Shown one piece after another: positions 58,990 to 64,000 of a stretch of 64,000 nucleotides of DNA. Under the pieces are notes generated by a model. That model had not been told where the DNA came from, did not search any database, and saw only the letters and a list, made by a program, of their open reading frames with translations. A program made the translations under genes and the position numbers. The first letter of the stretch is position 1; every line of letters begins with the position of its first letter. This DNA comes from Cricetomys ansorgei (lineage: Eukaryota; Chordata; Mammalia; Rodentia; Nesomyidae): positions 16,158,501-16,222,500 of the forward strand of contig JAMJFZ010001815.1 in the NCBI GenBank assembly GCA_026225945.1, given 5' to 3'.

Positions 58990-59685
58990 TAACCACAAAC
59001 TTAATAAACTGGTCCGTAGCATCAACATATAAACAGTTGTCCTTGTACCCATAGATAAATATAGCCATCACCCTTCATCAAAGAAACTATTCTTTGCAAC
59101 AGATAGACTTCACTCCATAAAACCACAAGCAATAAAAATGCAAAGTTGTGGAGACAAGTCCCAATGGATACATTTACAAAACAGTCTTATAGCCAAAGGA
59201 TTAGGGAATATTGTGTGTGAGAGGGAAGAAAGATTGTAAGTGCCAGAGGATCAGGGAGTTTTCTGTGAGGTTGTGTATCCTTGTAATATCAGAAACTACA
59301 CCCCTGAAGTTTCACCAATATGAATTTCCAAGCATGAACTGAACAAGTACATACATAGTCAAGGGACAAAATTGAGAGGAAAAAGCTTAGGAGTACTCAA
59401 CTCTACACAAAATACATAGGCAACTAAGTAAACCTGGGAGTGGAAGAGGTGGTCTTCCACAGGGAAAAGCATACCAATTTGTTTTCCACTGCCAACATAT
59501 ATATATATACACATACAATTATGAATGCAATAACAATTAGTGAAAAAAAGGAGCCACAACTTTTAAGGAGAAAGGAAAAGATTTATTGGAGGCTTTGAAG
59601 GAAAATAAGGGAAAAATATTCTATAATTGTATTCTCAAAAACAAAATTAAATAAAAAAATTTTAAATTTAAAAAAGAAAATCCCC
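58990..59685 (+). mobile_element. L1 LINE 3' UTR inserted in the rodent repeat
   Basis: Plus-strand 3' UTR with 'gtgccagaggatcagggag' (59240-59258, compare 26222-26240) and the A-rich end 'ctcaaaaacaaaattaaata'. It separates the two halves of the rodent repeat. Confidence 0.68.
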
Positions 59686-59689
59686 TGAA

Positions 59690-59790
59690 GGCTAGCCTAT
59701 AGGCCAATCTTTTTCAGACACTTTCTTAATTAGGTTTCTTCTATCCTGATGATCTTAGCTTTGTTAATTTGGCTGACCAGCACTTAGTCT
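59690..59790 (+). mobile_element. Interspersed rodent repeat, right part
   Basis: 'ggctagcctataggccaatc' (59690-59709) and 'ctttcttaattaggtttctt' continue the family order broken at 58985. Confidence 0.55.
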
Positions 59791-60229
59791 AATACAAATT
59801 AAATTTTTTTGTAACTTTTAAGTAAGGTTTCTGGTAAGTTTACATAACAATCATTTTATTCATACCATTTTTATTTACGTATACAATTTTATTTTCCTCA
59901 TTTCCATCATTTATAATATTTCTTCTTATCCTGTTGATGCCCACAAATATATCTTTGTCTGTCTTTCTATCTATTTATCTATCTATCCTCTATCTATCTA
60001 TCTATATCATCTATCTATCCATTAATTTATCTATCATCTATATATTTGTATAGGTATCATCTGTCTCTCTTTATAGAGAGAAAGCAGGTATAATAAATAG
60101 TAGCTACTATAAAACTTCAAAAACTATTAATTTGAATTTTTTTTATATGGAACTTATTTCAATTTTAGAAATTTCACAATTACTATTGTGGCTTTTAAAT
60201 CTAGCTTTCTAATGCAATGATATTGATAA
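59791..60229. other. Unassigned sequence with (CTAT)n
   Basis: Only the tetranucleotide repeat at 59958-60052 is recognised. Confidence 0.45.
59958..60052. repeat. Imperfect (CTAT)n microsatellite
   Basis: CTAT/CTGT units with several interruptions (ttat, cctc, catc). Confidence 0.9.
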
Positions 60230-61490
60230 TTGACATTACCCTTCCTATTATCCTCTCAATTGCTTCACCCTGCTTTTGGAACTACTCCATCTTATCACCC
60301 TCCAACCTTCTTTTCTTCTGTATTACTTTCTTTTAGAAAAATCTAGATTCTGCATATAGCAGAAAATGTAATTTTTTTCTGTTTCTGGGTTTTTCATTAA
60401 GATAATGATCTCCAGTTCTATCCATTTTCTTGTGAATTTTAAAATTCCATTCTTTATAGGAGAATTAAATTCAATCTGTATCTAAGCCTTTCTGTAATAT
60501 CCTGGTGGACATATGGTAGTTCTGTTTTTAGGTCCAAGTTTTTTTTGTTTTTTTTTTGAAGCAAATTTATGCAGATTTCCCTAATGGATCCACTAGTTTA
60601 GACTGCCACCAGCAGTTAACTATGAATGCTTTCTCCCAACACCTTCACCAATATTTGTTGTCATTTTTATTCTGTGATATTCATTCTGACTAGAGTGAGA
60701 TATAAGTTTAAGTAGGTTTAATTGGCATTCCCTAAGGTCTAATGATGCTGAATATGATTCTTTGTTGGTGTCTATAGAATTCACTGTCTATTTGCAGGTA
60801 GGATAAATTTAGCTTTTTGATTTTTTTAAGCCCTTAAAGTAAGACAGATGTTGACTCCTTTTCAAATGTACAATAGAAAAGCCTTTCTCCCATCCTGTAG
60901 GCTATCTCTTCCAATAATTCCTTGAATTATAGGAACCCTGATCAGAAGAACTTTGGCTGTACCTTGTTTTTTACAGCATTTTTAGAGTTTGAATTATCAT
61001 GTTCAGTTCTTCATACAGTTTAAATTTACTTTTGTATAGAGTGACAAACAGAGATCTAGTTTCTGTCTACATATAGTTATCCAGTTTTCCCATCATCACT
61101 TGCTGTAGCAGTTTTTCTCTCAATTTATCTTTTTGATACTTTTATGAAAACTTGGGTGGTTAAAAGCAAATGGAGTTACTGTGATTTTCTATGGCATTAT
61201 TTAGTTCTTTTGCTTATAATTTTGTTCATAATCATCCTTTTTTTGTTACTAAGGCTCTATAGTATTGTTTGAAAATAGTTATTTCAGTACCTCTAACACA
61301 GCTACTTCTACTTTGGATTATCATGGTTATTTAGGATATTTTCCTTTCTTATTAATTTAATATTTTTTCTCTTACTGTGAAGAGTGTCATTGTAATTTTA
61401 ATGGGGATTGCAATGAATTTTTCAATTCTTTCAAGTAATATATCAAATTTTACAACATTAACTCTGGTAATCTGTGAGCATTACAGGTTT
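60230..61490 (-). mobile_element. L1 LINE fragment: ORF2
   Basis: Minus-strand ORF2 order: 'actgccaccagcagttaact' (60602-60621), 'cattctgactagagtgagat' (60683-60702), 'tctcccatcctgtaggct' (60885-60902), 'gatctagtttctgtctacat'. It is more diverged than the L1s at 1 and 51 kb, so an older subfamily. Confidence 0.72.
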
Positions 61491-61499
61491 TTTTTTCAG

Positions 61500-61531
61500 A
61501 TTTTTTTCAAACAAACAAACAAACAAACAAA
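61500..61531. repeat. (CAAA)n microsatellite
   Basis: Seven AAAC/CAAA units. Confidence 0.9.
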
Positions 61532-61867
61532 AATCCTAAAAGTTTTAGATGGCAGATGTTTTAATCTTTTTTTAGTCAATTTTTAGATATCTCAGATATT
61601 TTTAAGCTATTATGAAAGAAATTCTTACAATTATACTTTTGAAAAATTTCACATGTTCAACTTTTGTTCACAGTGTATTACACGTTTAGCAGGTAACTAA
61701 AATGTAATCATGTCAATCATGAGTTATTAATGTGTTCATCTGATTGAGCATAAATGAATAACTTTACATGTGATTACATACTCTTTCTGCTATTTTGATG
61801 GCAAGCTCCAGTTTTGCCTCAACTGCGATGTGTGTGAAAGTATACTGTCTACATATATTTCCTGTCT
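61532..61867. other. Unassigned AT-rich sequence
   Basis: Nothing recognised between the CAAA tract and the TA/TG tract. Confidence 0.4.
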
Positions 61868-61980
61868 ACAGATATAGATATATGTATACACACATATATA
61901 TATACGTATACATATATATGTATATATGTATACGTGTATATATATGTATACATGTATATATACATATATATACATATATT
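61868..61980. repeat. Alternating TA/TG/CA tract
   Basis: About 110 bp of alternating purine-pyrimidine dinucleotides with tatacgtatac-type palindromes. The tract is bracketed by two copies of 'atatatttcctgtct' (61853-61867 and 61974-61988), suggesting a duplicated flank. Tyrosine/isoleucine-rich open frames here are translated repeat. Confidence 0.93.
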
Positions 61981-61981
61981 T

Positions 61982-62400
61982 CCTGTCTTAGTTTCTTTTC
62001 CAGTTGATGTGATAAAAAGCAACTGACAAAAGCAACTTAAAGGAGAATGCTTCACTTTTATTTGTAGTTTGAAGATGTAATCCATTGTGGCAGGGAAGTC
62101 AAGGCAAGAGGAGCTTGAAGTAGATGATCATATTGCATCTACATTCAGGAAATAGAAGGCAGTAAAGAAATGTGTCTGCTCAAGTCATGGCTCCTTTATA
62201 TTCAGTGCAGGAACCAAGCCCAGAAGATGGTGCAACTCACTTCCTTACTTGTGTGGGTCTTCTCACATCATTGAACTTAATAAAAATAATCCCTCAAGGT
62301 CATGCTAAGAGATTAAATAGTCTGTCATTATTCTGCCTGGGTGCTTGTTTCCTAGATGACATAAGCTCCTGCTAAAATCATAATTTAACGTTAACCGTCA
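61982..62400 (+). mobile_element. Interspersed rodent repeat ('caagttgacaaaactagcc' family)
   Basis: 'tgatgtgataaaaagcaact' (62004-62023), 'cattgtggcagggaagtcaa' (62083-62102), 'gatggtgcaactcacttcct' and the end 'aatttaacgttaaccgtcac' (62382-62401). The most complete, least interrupted copy in the window. Confidence 0.68.
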
Positions 62401-63904
62401 CATCTCTCTCTCTTTTTTTTTTCCTTCTGCTTTCAGCAAATTCCCTCTAGATAGGAATCAGGAATGTTTAAAGAAGAAAAAGGAGTTTTAATTATGAGGC
62501 TGTCCATCCTGAGTTGATTGTTCTCTTTCTTTGGGAGCTCATGGATTTTCTCAAATGGCTCAGAAGTTGACGACCCTTGTATAAAACTCTGAATCATTTT
62601 TACATATGCAAACATCTGTAAAAGTCATATATCCCTCTATTCCCATAAAAGTGGGAATTCCATCCCAATATCCAAATCAAATGTGACTATGTTACTTCAC
62701 TCTCCAATTATAACACTGCAAAATTTTTGCTGAGGCATTTTATTTTTCAAAGTAATCAGCTGAGAGCAATAATAGGAAGATAGTTTCATGATAGATAACA
62801 GACTGATTTTTATAGGAAAATAAAATATATTTCTTGGTTTATATCAGGGAAATATTTAAGAATCACTGACCAATTTTTTCCTTTAGAAACCCTATCATTT
62901 CCTCATGCCTTTTGTTCCTACATTTATTGCTTCTAGACTCAATGTGTAGATCACAATGTTTATATCTGTGTAGATAGTGAAGTGGATAACTATTTCTCAT
63001 CAATCATGACCCTCTAGCTATATTACACATTGTCTTGCTACCAGTACTTCCCTACATACATTCAATTTAAAATGGATTGTATGAGTGAAGCAACTTTGTT
63101 TAAAAGAAAATGGTATTATTCAGTCTTCAGGTAGGGTCATTTCATGGTCACAAAACATCATGTTAAAGGTGGACTATTAACACTATTGTCTCAGTCTTAT
63201 TTTAAATTGTTCAGAATGAGTTAGTTCTCAAAGTAACAAAGTTCTCCAGGGCATAGTCTAACAAGTATCTCTGATATCTGAATCACAACCCTATGAATTG
63301 AGATTTCTGATGCTATAATATCATTTACCAATATTAAAATATTTCACATATAAGTATCAAACAGTTGATTATAACTTTCTAGAGCCTAATATTTTTCAAG
63401 GAATGATTCCTTATATTGAATCAAAAGATTATAACTTAAGTATGACATAAATCTGGAATGATTCATTTGAACATGTATGAAGATTACCAAACTGTTTCTG
63501 GAATTCCTCACAGGCTGCTCTGGCTCTTTAGCATATATTAGAAATTGACAGCTCATTAACACCTCATTAAGACTGCTGTAAACTTTGTAAAATAAAGTGG
63601 GTTCTTAATTGTAAACATTTGCCATTTCATGCTGATAAAATACCTGCTTTTATCTAAAAAATATATTAAAACAAAGCAAACTGCCATTGGATTCATTGTA
63701 TGTCAAAAGATTTGAAATGTCAGGGTTATTTTGCTGCTGTTGTTATTTTTGTGTGTGGAACTGTTGACTTGTGGGATTTTTCAGTCTCTAATGCCCTTCA
63801 AAATTCAAGAACTCATCTTTCTTTATAGATTTACAATTAATGTCATTTATTTGAAACTTGGAAAATAGAGCCATTTATATCAATACACAAAGCTGAGGAA
63901 TCTT
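62401..63904. other. Unassigned AT-rich sequence
   Basis: No repeat or exon recognised. Confidence 0.45.
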
Positions 63905-64000
63905 TTAAAATATCTATTTTACTAGTTATTTATATGTATTATGAATGTGTGTGCCTGAGTGTGTATTTGTGCATATGTGTGTATGTGCTTAAGAAGGCCA
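63905..64000 (-). mobile_element. B2 SINE, minus strand, cut by the window edge
   Basis: A TG-rich B2 tail complement ('atgaatgtgtgtgcctgagt') starts here and the unit runs off the edge. Confidence 0.5.

Noticed and set aside
1..64000. Direct-repeat arrays with regular spacing (CRISPR-like)
   Set aside because: All regular repeats are microsatellites or L1 monomers, and the genome is mammalian.

Overview
This window looks like ordinary, AT-rich, gene-free (intergenic or intronic) nuclear DNA from a muroid rodent, probably a cricetid (vole, hamster or deer-mouse group). The host call rests on B1, B2, B4 and ID-like SINEs, rodent-type L1 elements with a monomeric 5' UTR, URR1-like DNA transposons and solo ERVK/IAP-like LTRs. 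I found no host protein-coding exon, rRNA, tRNA or CRISPR array that I can defend. Almost all short open frames are chance frames, L1 remnants or translated microsatellites. Family names come from recognising the sequence, not from a database search.

Layout. 1-1.6 kb is the 3' end of a minus-strand L1. 1.9-2.5 kb is a minus-strand CAG/CTG-skewed LTR lying against a plus-strand L1 3' half (2.5-5.5 kb) that was hit by a B1 and an LTR-like insert. 7.1-12.5 kb has an L1 3' UTR piece and scattered SINEs. 13.5-18.2 kb is the most complex block: a CAG-type LTR beside a minus-strand L1 whose ORF1/ORF2 junction segment is inverted and partly duplicated, with a tandem-monomer L1 promoter carrying a nested class I solo LTR. 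18.6-28.2 kb holds L1, URR1 and SINE fragments and long microsatellites. 28.4-31.5 kb holds two more CAG-type LTRs and a plus-strand IAP-like solo LTR. 33.8-38.9 kb is L1 debris. 39.3-40.7 kb is a rodent repeat split by a full-length, about 1 kb, CAG-type LTR. 42.6-43.3 kb is L1 debris plus a second IAP-like solo LTR in the opposite orientation. 45-64 kb continues with B4, URR1, B1, CAG-LTR, L1, old L1, B2 and simple repeats, and a truncated B2 runs off the right edge.

The most solid results are insertion boundaries readable to the base: four LTRs with TG...CA ends and target-site duplications (gaga, tctttt, ctttac, gagaaa), a fifth with agtaat, and a B1 flanked by a duplicated stretch of L1 sequence. 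They give a relative order of events: old L1 and rodent repeats first, then LTR insertion, then LTR-LTR recombination to solo forms. There is no operon-like cooperation to describe. The only possible functional DNA is the LTR and L1 promoters and two short protein-like open frames of unknown origin. I did not find a new biological system here.
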